The position numbers and the translations under genes are program-made. 64,000 nt of DNA from an uncultured Alphaproteobacteria bacterium (GTDB lineage Bacteria > Pseudomonadota > Alphaproteobacteria > Rhodobacterales > Rhodobacteraceae), in contig CAJWEI010000002.1 in assembly GCA_913031285.1 (NCBI GenBank), positions 42,083-106,082 of the forward strand, read 5' to 3'. Shown here piece by piece: positions 56,453-64,000 of the stretch; position 1 is the first letter of the stretch, and each line of letters starts with the position of its first letter. Under the pieces are notes generated by a model. That model saw only the letters and a program-made list of their open reading frames with translations. It ran no database searches and had not been told where the DNA came from.

Positions 56453-57493
56453 TCATTCATAACCTGTCATCTCTAAATAGCCTCGACCTTCATGGCTACC
56501 CACAAAAGTCACCGGACCCTCCCAATAGGGAATAGACAGATCCATCCAAGCTTTTGGATTCAGTGCTGTGACTTTCACGCTAATGCCACGCTCCGGCAGG
56601 CTTACCATCCATTGGGTTGGAATACCGCGGTCAGACACTTCTGATATTACCAGCGGCTTTGCCTTAAATAGGCCATCAGAATAAGAAATAGTGTTACCGT
56701 CTGGTGCAATCCATGTCGCGGCACTAAAGGTTTTTCCCTCTTTTTGTCGTAGTTGGAAACCCATAAGCTTGGACCCCTCTTTGAACGTAAGGGAAAACCA
56801 ATCCCAACCTAATTGAGTGTCTGCTAAAGGCTGGGATGACCACTCTCGATCTAGCCACGCTTCTCCAGTCACCTCAATCTCGCCGTCAGGAAGCCGCAGG
56901 ACACCCTCAATATGGAAAAAGGGCTGCGAATAGTAGTAACTTGCCCGACCATCAGCTGATTTAATTGAGTATCCATCCTTACCGTGAAAAACTAGTGGTC
57001 CCTCTGTTGTTAATACCATGTCATAGCTAAAATCAGACCCATTCGCGCGTAGTTTCAAACTGTTTAAATCTGGTCCTGTCATTTGCCAGTCATCTATCCA
57101 TGCATGGAAAGGTTCTGCCTTCACACCTGCCTGCCCAATACCACCGCGTGCAAAACGCTCCTCAGTCATGTGTTGTTCAGGTGTCGTGATAGCGGCATGA
57201 GCAAACCAAACCTGTGGCGACTTCCAACCCTGAGCCTCACCTGGCGCAAGCGCCGAGCGAAAAAGGGTCCACTGTAAACCGTATGGCTTCCCATTTGGCC
57301 CACTGAGATTAGCCGTCAGATACCACCATTCAATCCTATAGTCTGGATGTGGACCATGATCAGCAGGGAACTGGAAAACCGGTTTAGGAAGTGGCTTTGC
57401 AAATCCGTCAGCATCAGTTCCCAAACCAGAAAACCCCTGAGCCTTCAATGCAAAGGGAAAAAGGCAAAGAACAAATAGTAATTTAACGTTCAT
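56453..57493 (-). CDS. Lipocalin-like AttH/CrtC-family protein
   Basis: The 346-residue protein has a signal peptide (MNVKLLFVLCLFPFALKA, cleavage before QGFSG). The mature part is the AttH/carotenoid-1,2-hydratase fold: DYRIEWWYLTANLSG, PYGLQWTLFRSALAPG, VWFAHAAIT, WLDREWSSQPL and GWDWFSLTF. It would act in the periplasm on a hydrophobic compound. It overlaps the end of the exporter permease gene by 11 bp, the conserved arrangement of an Att-type ABC exporter with a lipocalin partner. No carotenoid genes are nearby, so hydratase activity is unlikely. Confidence 0.87.
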   Translation of the reverse strand: MNVKLLFVLCLFPFALKAQGFSGLGTDADGFAKPLPKPVFQFPADHGPHPDYRIEWWYLTANLSGPNGKPYGLQWTLFRSALAPGEAQGWKSPQVWFAHAAITTPEQHMTEERFARGGIGQAGVKAEPFHAWIDDWQMTGPDLNSLKLRANGSDFSYDMVLTTEGPLVFHGKDGYSIKSADGRASYYYSQPFFHIEGVLRLPDGEIEVTGEAWLDREWSSQPLADTQLGWDWFSLTFKEGSKLMGFQLRQKEGKTFSAATWIAPDGNTISYSDGLFKAKPLVISEVSDRGIPTQWMVSLPERGISVKVTALNPKAWMDLSIPYWEGPVTFVGSHEGRGYLEMTGYE

Positions 57494-59861
57494 TAGAAAA
57501 CACCTTCAGTAAAGTTGATGGTGGGGTACGCATAAGTTTGAATGCTGGCCAAGCTGCAGCAATTAGAGCTGCGAGGACCGCATAGCAAGCAAGCTTTATA
57601 TATTCGATAGGAAAAATATACATTGGCAACTGCCAACCAAATGCTTCAACATTAACTATATTTAATAAGACCCAGGCAAGCGCAAGCCCCAGTGGCAGAG
57701 CGCATAAGAAGACCAACGAAGACAATAACAAGGCGCGCAAAAGTTCCAATCTGCCAAGATCACGCCTAGTTAAACCTAGCGCCCACACCGGCGCCAGCTG
57801 AGGAATGCGTAGATCTGCAAGCGTAAGAAGGCTCATGAGCAGGGCAAATCCAGCCACACCCAACGTGAGCACATTCAATGCCCTTGTAACTTTAAACGTT
57901 CGATCAAATACCTTCATGGAGACAGCTTTAATTGCAGCCTGGTCAATCATATTTTTTGAAGAAATACCTAGATCTAAAATGATATCCTTCTTTAGGTTAA
58001 CTACGTCATCAGACCTTACGCCATATTGAGCAGCATAAACGTCAGGTTGTAGATCGCGTAGTACCGCCTCAGAAACAATAACCTGCCCTTTCGGGTTACC
58101 GTAATCACCAACCACTGCTGCGATAGACATACTAAAATCTGGCGTTATTTCAACATTATCACCAACCCAAAGCTCCGCGCGCCGCGCTAATTGCTCATTG
58201 ATCACAGCCGCTACTCCAAGTTCCACACGATCCCAAGCGTCAGGCGTAGTGCTTAGAAAAACCCAGCTATCCCGATAAGTTGGAGACACTCTTATTCCGA
58301 ATAAGCGCACAGGTTGCCCTGCAATTTTCCGAGATGCCGCAAGAAGTGGTAAAACCTCAAGATTTTTTTTGAGCAAGTAAGCTGCCAATTCAGCGCTCTC
58401 ATCAGCACTATCAACCTCAATAAAAAGTTCAGGTGCTAGGCGCTGATCCAAGAACCCAGCAAAAGTTAAACGGAAGCTCGAGACCATAGTCGATACACCA
58501 ACGTTCGCAGAAACTGCTACTAGAAGTGCCATAAGCGCCAAGCTTAAGCCCGGGAGTTGGTGCCGCGTATCCGACCAAAACCAATTCCAAATTGGTGTTA
58601 CGGATTTTTTTTGGATAAAATTTAGAGCAATAGTTGCCAAGACAGGCAAAGCTAGTGCTGCTCCAATCAGGAGGAAGGCGACTACGGCGAACGCAGCCAA
58701 TAGCCCTGTCCCCCAAATACCCAACATCAAAGCTACACTAAGTAATATGACTGCCAAAAAGCCCAAATTTTTAACGCTAGCGGCACTTGCCATCGCCCAC
58801 GCTCGAGGCCTCACACTTGCCAAAAGAGGCATTTTCCAAATCTGCCAGATCCTACCCGTAAATGCAGCACTAGAGCCCAAAAAACAAATCAAAACGCCTG
58901 AAAGCCACCATTCAGTTCGTAGCTTCAACGTACCTGGAATTTGCGCGCCGTAAAGTCCGCTCAAAGTGGCCGCAACGTCAGGCAGTAAAAGTGCTGCTAT
59001 CAGATAACCAAATACAATACCCATGCCGGCACCAATCAAAGTGAAGATTAACATCTCAATAACCAAGACACCCGCCAGCAGATGCAAAGGCACACCAAGA
59101 GAACGCAGTGTACGGACAATTCCCCGTCGTTGCTCGAATGCCAAGCCAATAGTTCCGTAAACTACAAACAAACCGACTGCAAAGCTCAGGAGGCCAAAAG
59201 CTGTCAAGTTAAGATGAAAACTTTCCGTAAGTTGCGTCATATCGGTCGTTTGTAGAGAAGACTTTACACGCAACCCTGGTGCCACACTGGCTAGTTCTGG
59301 CTGTACCAATGGCTGCTCTGGTAAAATGAGTAAGTGACTAAGATCATCGCGGCGAAGTAGTCTCTGAACTATGCCCACATCACCTAGCGCCGTGCCTGGC
59401 GCTATTGCTGGGTCGATATGCACGTTAACCATACCTTGAAGCAAACGGGCCGTTTCTTTATTTCCGATAAGGGTAGGCTTATTCTCAATTCCTAGATTCG
59501 CATTTATGTAGTTAATTGACAAAATATCTAGTCCACGCGGCGCTGTAAGACTATCTAAGCCGATTAGGTGAACATCAGCCAGCTGGCCTTCAATGACTGG
59601 TGAAACTAGCCAACCAGCAAGACGTAATTGAACATAAACTTCTTGAGGGATTGAATTACCCTGCTTTGAAACCAGCTGGTCAAATTCTCCATCTCTCAAC
59701 ATCCCAGAAGCTGCATCATAGCTTGACCGCGCTTCAGAATTGATGGCTTGGACGCCAGACCACAAAGCGGTTGCAATTGACAAACCTGCAACTAGTGCGA
59801 GCAACTGCAAAGGGTTGCAGAACCAATGAGAGAACATGGCCTTAAGACAAGCTCGGATCAT
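57483..59861 (-). CDS. ABC exporter permease, FtsX-like (AttF/G type)
   Basis: This membrane protein has 792 residues from the ATG at 59861 ([13 protein letters not shown]), which gives a 4-bp overlap with the ATPase stop. It has the FtsX double-core layout: an N-terminal span, a periplasmic domain, helices at about 240-400 with TIGLAFEQRRGIVRTLRSLG, a second set, and C-terminal helices with VWALGLTRRDLGRLELLRAL. The upstream ATPase and downstream AttH protein complete a three-gene exporter thought to move lipid-like substrates. Confidence 0.87.
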   Translation of the reverse strand: MIRACLKAMFSHWFCNPLQLLALVAGLSIATALWSGVQAINSEARSSYDAASGMLRDGEFDQLVSKQGNSIPQEVYVQLRLAGWLVSPVIEGQLADVHLIGLDSLTAPRGLDILSINYINANLGIENKPTLIGNKETARLLQGMVNVHIDPAIAPGTALGDVGIVQRLLRRDDLSHLLILPEQPLVQPELASVAPGLRVKSSLQTTDMTQLTESFHLNLTAFGLLSFAVGLFVVYGTIGLAFEQRRGIVRTLRSLGVPLHLLAGVLVIEMLIFTLIGAGMGIVFGYLIAALLLPDVAATLSGLYGAQIPGTLKLRTEWWLSGVLICFLGSSAAFTGRIWQIWKMPLLASVRPRAWAMASAASVKNLGFLAVILLSVALMLGIWGTGLLAAFAVVAFLLIGAALALPVLATIALNFIQKKSVTPIWNWFWSDTRHQLPGLSLALMALLVAVSANVGVSTMVSSFRLTFAGFLDQRLAPELFIEVDSADESAELAAYLLKKNLEVLPLLAASRKIAGQPVRLFGIRVSPTYRDSWVFLSTTPDAWDRVELGVAAVINEQLARRAELWVGDNVEITPDFSMSIAAVVGDYGNPKGQVIVSEAVLRDLQPDVYAAQYGVRSDDVVNLKKDIILDLGISSKNMIDQAAIKAVSMKVFDRTFKVTRALNVLTLGVAGFALLMSLLTLADLRIPQLAPVWALGLTRRDLGRLELLRALLLSSLVFLCALPLGLALAWVLLNIVNVEAFGWQLPMYIFPIEYIKLACYAVLAALIAAAWPAFKLMRTPPSTLLKVFSNER

Positions 59862-60514
59862 TTCAAAACGCCACAATGAAGTCGGATTTCGCGATCCATA
59901 AGGGATGAAATTTTTGGCGAATGAGTTACTATCATTAAAGCTGACCCCATTTCAGTGACAAGGCTTAGCATCTGATTTAGGACTATCGCGGCGGTTGCTT
60001 CATCAAGGTTCCCAGTTGGCTCATCTGCCAACAAAAGTTTTGGTTTCATGGCCATTGCTCGGGCGATAGCTACACGCTGCTGCTGTCCACCTGACAAAGC
60101 CTCCGGATACTTTCTTAGGTGAGGATTAAGACCTAAGGCTTCTACCAGCTGGCCAATATAATGCTCGTCTAGATGCCCAGACAAAGCGGCCTGAAAAGAT
60201 ATGTTCGCTGTAACTGTCAAAGACGGGATGAGATTAAATTGCTGGAATACTATCGAAACTTCACTTCGACGAATGGCAGCGCGTCCAGCGTCATTCATAT
60301 TAGTCAGATTCTGCCCCAATACTCTTACATTGCCAGATGTGGGAGCTTCCAGTCCACCTGCAATATGAAGAACAGTACTTTTGCCGCTTCCTGACTCACC
60401 AGTCAGAGCAAGCGTTTTTCCAGGCTCTAATTCAAAACCTACCCCACGAAGAACAGGAACCTTACCCTCTATGTCAAGATAAGTTTTTTTTACGTCATCG
60501 AACTCTAGCACCAT
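59858..60514 (-). CDS. ABC exporter ATP-binding protein (MacB/LolD-like)
   Basis: The 218-residue ATPase runs from the ATG at 60514 ([20 protein letters not shown]), with AGGA about 10 nt upstream; the frame to 60571 adds 19 unconserved residues. Walker [11 protein letters not shown], signature [16 protein letters not shown] and Walker [12 protein letters not shown] are intact. [16 protein letters not shown] is typical of exporters that work with FtsX-type permeases. It is first of three genes with the permease and AttH. Confidence 0.9.
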   Translation of the reverse strand: MVLEFDDVKKTYLDIEGKVPVLRGVGFELEPGKTLALTGESGSGKSTVLHIAGGLEAPTSGNVRVLGQNLTNMNDAGRAAIRRSEVSIVFQQFNLIPSLTVTANISFQAALSGHLDEHYIGQLVEALGLNPHLRKYPEALSGGQQQRVAIARAMAMKPKLLLADEPTGNLDEATAAIVLNQMLSLVTEMGSALMIVTHSPKISSLMDREIRLHCGVLK

Positions 60515-60841
60515 TTGGTTTATCCTGAGCTTATTAAAAGCAAATATGTTTCTTCTATGAATAATAGGCATATGAAGTCACAAATATCTTGCTCCTTCTA
60601 TCATCCGTTTGACCGTGTTTTATATTTAATTTGACGTATTTAATTTTCCACCTGAGCTCTAGATTTATCCGGTATACCGATCCTAAACGGTAGCAAGAAA
60701 TTTCATACTATTCCCATAAATTGAGCAATAAGCATTAAGCATTGGACAAGGCTTCACCTTAGATTCATGTAGCGAACATAACACCAACTTGGTAAGAACC
60801 CATAAATTAGTCTTTAATATTCAAGGAAAGATCAAGTTGCT
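60515..60841. other. Divergent intergenic region
   Basis: This stretch of about 330 bp separates the exporter operon (minus) and the DMT gene (plus). AAGGAAAG at about 60823 is the DMT ribosome site. No repeats or promoters were matched with confidence. Confidence 0.5.
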
Positions 60842-61783
60842 TTGTTAGAAACATTTACGCCAACAACCCGAGGAGCAATAATACTTGTGTCTGGGATTTC
60901 TATTTTTGGGTTTTCTGACAATTTGACACTGCTGGTTTCTGACCAAGTGAGTGTTGGGCAATTCCACTTTAGTCGTTCATTAATTGCAGTTTTCATGTTA
61001 ATCGGACTCGGACGCGCATTTGGAATTTCAATTATACCAATATATTGGAAACCAATTCTTGTAAGAACATGTTTTATGGTCACATCGATGCTGCTTTATT
61101 TTGGTGTTATGCCAATGATGCCCATCGCTGAAGCAGGTGCCGGTCTTTTCACTTCACCAATTTTTGTTTTAATATTTTCTGCTTTTTTTTTAAAAGAACA
61201 GATCGACTTACGAAGAATAGCTGCCGTAATAATTGGAAGCTTAGGTGTTTTAATGGTGCTTCAGCCCCATGCTGACGGATTTACGATTTACCACATCATG
61301 CCGGTATTGGCAGGCGCATGCTATGCAATAGGTTCGATTATCACTTATCGTTATCTTCGTGAGGAAAGCTCTTTAGCAATTCTTATGGTATTTATAATTA
61401 GTATAGGTTTGTGTGGGTTCGTCATAAGTACTTTGCTATCCCTCTTCCCCGTAGCACCTCATTTAGTAGAACAGGCTCCGTTCCTTTTTAAAGGATGGCA
61501 AAGGGTAGATGGCTTTTTTTGGCTTTGGATGTTTGTAATAGCAGCGGGAGCATCTTCAGCTTTATCTTTAATGACGCGGGCGTATCAATTAGCTCAAACA
61601 AGCTATGCTGCGATATTCGAATATGCTTACCTAATTTCAGCAGGACTGTTCAGTTGGTTGTTCTGGGGGATCGTGCCAAACCTTATAAGCGCCATAGGAA
61701 TTTTATTCATTATTTCTGCTGGTGTTATTATCGTAATAGTACCTCAGAAGCAGAACCAGAATATGTTGGGCATTGATGACTGA
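60842..61783 (+). CDS. DMT-superfamily transporter (EamA family)
   Basis: The 313-residue protein starts at a TTG preceded by AAGGAAAG about 12 nt away. It has ten predicted membrane spans in two EamA repeats (residues 12-140 and 155-300), with FSRSLIAVFMLIGLG, a charged loop KEQIDLRRIAAVIIGSLGVL and a second ISAGLFSWLFWGIVPN. It would export small metabolites such as amino acids or purines. The substrate is unknown. It ends with a hydrophilic tail QKQNQNMLGIDD. Confidence 0.85.
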   Translation: MLETFTPTTRGAIILVSGISIFGFSDNLTLLVSDQVSVGQFHFSRSLIAVFMLIGLGRAFGISIIPIYWKPILVRTCFMVTSMLLYFGVMPMMPIAEAGAGLFTSPIFVLIFSAFFLKEQIDLRRIAAVIIGSLGVLMVLQPHADGFTIYHIMPVLAGACYAIGSIITYRYLREESSLAILMVFIISIGLCGFVISTLLSLFPVAPHLVEQAPFLFKGWQRVDGFFWLWMFVIAAGASSALSLMTRAYQLAQTSYAAIFEYAYLISAGLFSWLFWGIVPNLISAIGILFIISAGVIIVIVPQKQNQNMLGIDD

Positions 61784-61995
61784 AAAGTGAACCCTATCAA
61801 AAAAATCAAACACGCAAAATTAGAACTAAATAATTATCTTCATTAACGCGCCTTAATGCAGAGCAATAATTTCAGTCGTTTAAATTTGGGAGATTGTATC
61901 TTTAAAGCACCATCAAGCACCACTGCATGCAATTTTTACCTTCATTACACCGCAATTTGCATCTTTCACAAGTGACCAGAATAAACAAGGCTACC

Positions 61996-62259
61996 ATGGT
62001 GGCTCTCAACTCTTTCGTTTTAAAAAAGCCAAAAAACTTGCCTCTATAATTACAGTCAGCCGCATTTAAAATTATCACTGACATTTGGAAAATCGGTATA
62101 AGAAAAAATAGCAAAATTCTAGAAAAAGTTCAGAGCGACTACTTGGCAGCGATAGATTATGTTAGCAAAAGTGTTCATTTTAATGCAAATAACCTCCTTA
62201 CATCGTCGGAAGTGCCTTTCGAGCAGTTTCCACAGTTTGATTTGCAAGACGCAGCGTAA
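61996..62259 (+). pseudogene. Possible broken small gene
   Basis: One frame reads MVALNSFVLKKPKNLPL, stop (62047-62049), then SDYLAAIDYVSKSVHF and LTSSEVPFEQFPQFDLQ up to a terminal stop. The part after the internal stop looks protein-like in composition, but no family is recognised and chance cannot be excluded. Confidence 0.3.
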
Positions 62260-63085
62260 AAATTCTAAAAAACTTCAGGTAAAAATGAATAAGGTCTTAC
62301 GACAATGATACCGATTTTAAAGGCAAAGGCTTTTCATTTTTCAAAATTACAGGAAATATGGTTGTGATACGAATGGCAATTTTTCGCCTTTGTATCTAAC
62401 AAATTGTTATCATTGTTCACGAGGCGATAATTAAACCTAAGTCAGTCGTTCTGCGTGTCTGTTGCATGCCATTCCTTAACAGGAATATTCTAACACAACC
62501 TGTAATCTGATTTGCACTGAAAAGTACTGCACAATAATGTTTGATATATTTGAAAAATTGCTTTCGCATCCCACCCGTAGTTTAGTTAAACATTCAAACT
62601 CTAACTCTCGGTTGCGTATATAATAACTAAACGGTTAAGAACAGCCAGTGGCAGTTCAGGCCTATACACACTGCCTCAGTTAGAAGCAAACCCTGACAGA
62701 CCGATACCTTTTATAGGCAGGCTCAACAATGATTATTTCCTCTCTTCGCTAGAAAAGAGGTATTATTCTAAACAAACCCTAAAAGTCTTGAGACAACCTC
62801 GCTTGAATATTTTCCAAAATTCACTCACAGTCCACACAACCGACGCTGATACTAGATTAGAGCTACATAACTGGCCGCATGCCGTACTATTAATTGCTCT
62901 GAAGATCAGCAGATTTTTTAAGTCAATCGACTGCATGGTAATCACTTTCTGACTGGTGATGTTACTGAATTGAAATGGAATTTCGGGGAGAGAGTTAAAT
63001 GTCAAGTACAGTATATTAGGCAAAAATAAGTTCGCTGTATTGCTTTTCTTTTAAAAATGAAGTGCACTACTCTAATTATCCTGTG

Positions 63086-63097
63086 GTTTAATTAAAC
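63086..63097. promoter_or_regulatory. Palindrome GTTTAATTAAAC upstream of parA
   Basis: A perfect 12-bp palindrome lies 15 bp before the parA start and just ahead of its ribosome site AAAAGGA. ParA-type partition operons are usually autoregulated at such sites, so it is a candidate operator. Similar sequence TTTAGTTAAAC occurs at 62581-62591. Confidence 0.45.
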
Positions 63098-63112
63098 AAA
63101 AGGATACCTGCA

Positions 63113-63745
63113 GTGACAAAAATAGTGACCTTTGCAAATGTAAAAGGCGGGAGCGGAAAGTCTACGCTTTGCATAAATATAGCGGCCATGCTTGTAAAGC
63201 TAGAGCAAAGTGTCTGTGTGATTGATGCTGACCCGCAACAATCCACTTTAGATTGGATAAAAAATACTAAAGATCCTGTGCTATCTTTAGTAAATTGCCA
63301 CGAGTTTTCCCACTTGGACAAGATATGTAAACTTGTTTACGACTTCGTGCTTATAGATACTCAGGGCAGTTTAAATAAAGAATTAGCAAACTTTCTGAAA
63401 ATTTCTTCATTGGTTTTGGTTCCATGCCGTATTTCAAGAGACGATATCGTGGGTCAGGGCTGGGTGCAGATGTTCCTCAAAAAATCGCAAGATGTAGGAC
63501 AAAATATTCCTATTTTGGCGGTTTTAAACGGGGTTAATAAAAGAAGCCACATTCTGTCGCACATTAAACAGCAATTGAGAGAGGATGGCACTAACGTGGC
63601 TGGCACCACCGTTTCTCAGAGGGTTTGTTTTTCTGAGACAAATGTAAATAAAATGTCCGTGATCAGCTACAATAAGGTGGCAGAAGATGAGATACGTGAA
63701 CTAACTTCTGAAGTGTTAGATTTTTTAAGGGATAGGGGACAGTAA
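63113..63745 (+). CDS. Small ParA-family partition ATPase
   Basis: The 210-residue protein has the deviant Walker A VKGGSGKST (residues 10-18), VIDADPQQSTLDW (Walker A'-like segment with the catalytic Asp), and FVLIDTQGSLNKELAN. The short length without an N-terminal helix-turn-helix is that of type Ib plasmid or genomic-island ParA proteins rather than chromosomal ParA. The GTG start has AGGA 8 nt upstream. The next gene starts at the base after its stop, as in par operons. It would position or stabilise a replicon or an island. Confidence 0.88.
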   Translation: MTKIVTFANVKGGSGKSTLCINIAAMLVKLEQSVCVIDADPQQSTLDWIKNTKDPVLSLVNCHEFSHLDKICKLVYDFVLIDTQGSLNKELANFLKISSLVLVPCRISRDDIVGQGWVQMFLKKSQDVGQNIPILAVLNGVNKRSHILSHIKQQLREDGTNVAGTTVSQRVCFSETNVNKMSVISYNKVAEDEIRELTSEVLDFLRDRGQ

Positions 63746-64000
63746 TTGTCTAAAAAGTTTGATAAAATTTCTCCCAAGGATATTTCCGAAGAAAAATTCA
63801 ATCAATTAATAGCCTCACTCCCGAGTTCGGGCCTTGCAGGCCAGAATAGCGCTTCACCTGAGCTCCAGGGCCTCTCCAAGCCAATTGATAAAGCTGCGTT
63901 CGTAGAGCCTAGTACTCAAGCGCTCAACTCAACAACAGGTCTGGAGCAAAGCACTGGTTCAAATATGGCAGAGTCAGTTGAAAAAATCACTGATGACTCC
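63746..64000 (+). CDS. Probable ParA partner protein, N-terminal part
   Basis: The open frame begins with TTG directly after the parA TAA, with GGGGAC about 8 nt upstream, and runs off the right edge (85 residues visible). It starts MSKKFDKISPKDISEEKFNQ and soon becomes Ser/Thr/Gly-rich and probably disordered. No DNA-binding motif is visible yet. By position it is likely a centromere-binding or adaptor protein; ParB similarity cannot be judged. Confidence 0.6.
   Translation, partial: MSKKFDKISPKDISEEKFNQLIASLPSSGLAGQNSASPELQGLSKPIDKAAFVEPSTQALNSTTGLEQSTGSNMAESVEKITDDS

Larger units (their letters stand above)
61784..63112. other. Long non-coding-like stretch ahead of parA
   Basis: About 1.3 kb with no supported gene. 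A broken frame is listed at 61996-62259. A stop-free plus-strand frame without a start codon runs through about 62600-62952 (PIPFIGRLNNDYFLSSLEKR and onward to MVITF); it may be gene debris. TTTAGTTA at 62581 and its inverse TAACTAAA at 62624, and the palindrome before parA, are listed or discussed separately. Confidence 0.45.

Noticed and set aside
53161..62540. Similar AAAAGTACTG...CACAATA strings at 53161 and 62521
   Set aside because: The match is short and needs gaps; not enough to call a dispersed repeat.
62763..63023. 86-codon minus-strand frame before parA
   Set aside because: No ribosome site or family, and it is antisense to an equally long start-less frame.

Overview
The window looks like chromosomal DNA of a marine alphaproteobacterium of the Rhodobacterales/Roseobacter type. 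The evidence is the S4 protein sequence, the murA-DUF2948-hisD-UPF0262-phosphatase cluster, the SseB/uracil-glycosylase pair, the hisC-tyrC pair and the phaA-phaB pair. Base composition is roughly mid-40s percent G+C by eye, low for that group, and many intergenic stretches are long and very AT-rich. No rRNA, CRISPR array or intact insertion sequence was seen. There is one tRNA (Thr, GGT).

Layout. Positions 1-7723 (minus strand) hold a branched-chain-amino-acid-type ABC importer operon embedded between two acyl-CoA ligases, apparently an uptake-and-CoA-activation unit. 8333-9720 encode SseB-like and uracil-glycosylase-like proteins. 10232-11870 encode two late leucine-catabolism enzymes, and a class V aminotransferase is divergent from them. 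13341-17687 are a conserved housekeeping cluster (phosphatase, UPF0262, hisD, DUF2948, murA, small basic protein). tRNA-Thr is followed by an orphan flagellin with a hairpin-rich leader (17773-19842). 20123-23343 encode a YbbAP-type ABC exporter; then come a glutathione S-transferase, a class III nucleotide cyclase, an SH3-domain secreted protein and a 2-hydroxyacid dehydrogenase. 27629-29664 are phaB and phaA (polyhydroxybutyrate precursors). 30685-36066 hold tag, rpsD with a structured leader, hisC-tyrC, a PaaI-type thioesterase and a hemG. 36311-40833 are a second complete Liv-type importer on the plus strand, followed by a phosphate permease and a Nudix hydrolase. 43559-46909 are a purine-salvage-like operon (amidohydrolase, purine nucleoside phosphorylase, SDR, cupin), and 47227-48049 hold a cluster of broken genes. 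48390-52448 encode 6-phosphogluconate dehydrogenase, a Bcr/CflA efflux pump and a BaiN-type flavoprotein. 52427-55804 is a thinly coding accessory stretch with four small proteins and a glycosyltransferase-like protein. 56453-60514 are a lipocalin-like protein plus ABC exporter (Att type), followed by a DMT-family permease. The right end (61784-64000) is poorly coding and finishes with a small ParA ATPase and the start of its partner gene, possibly the edge of a mobile or plasmid-like element.

The main points for a second look are the pseudogene scar at 47.2-48.0 kb (two acyl-CoA ligase C-terminal fragments head to head plus a RidA gene with a single nonsense codon), the orphan flagellin and its tandem terminators, a HemG enzyme unexpected in this lineage, matching strong hairpins just downstream of both Liv binding-protein genes, the rpsD leader, and the ParA module with its palindromic sites. 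I do not see an obviously new defence or catalytic system. All family assignments are from reading the sequence; no search was run.
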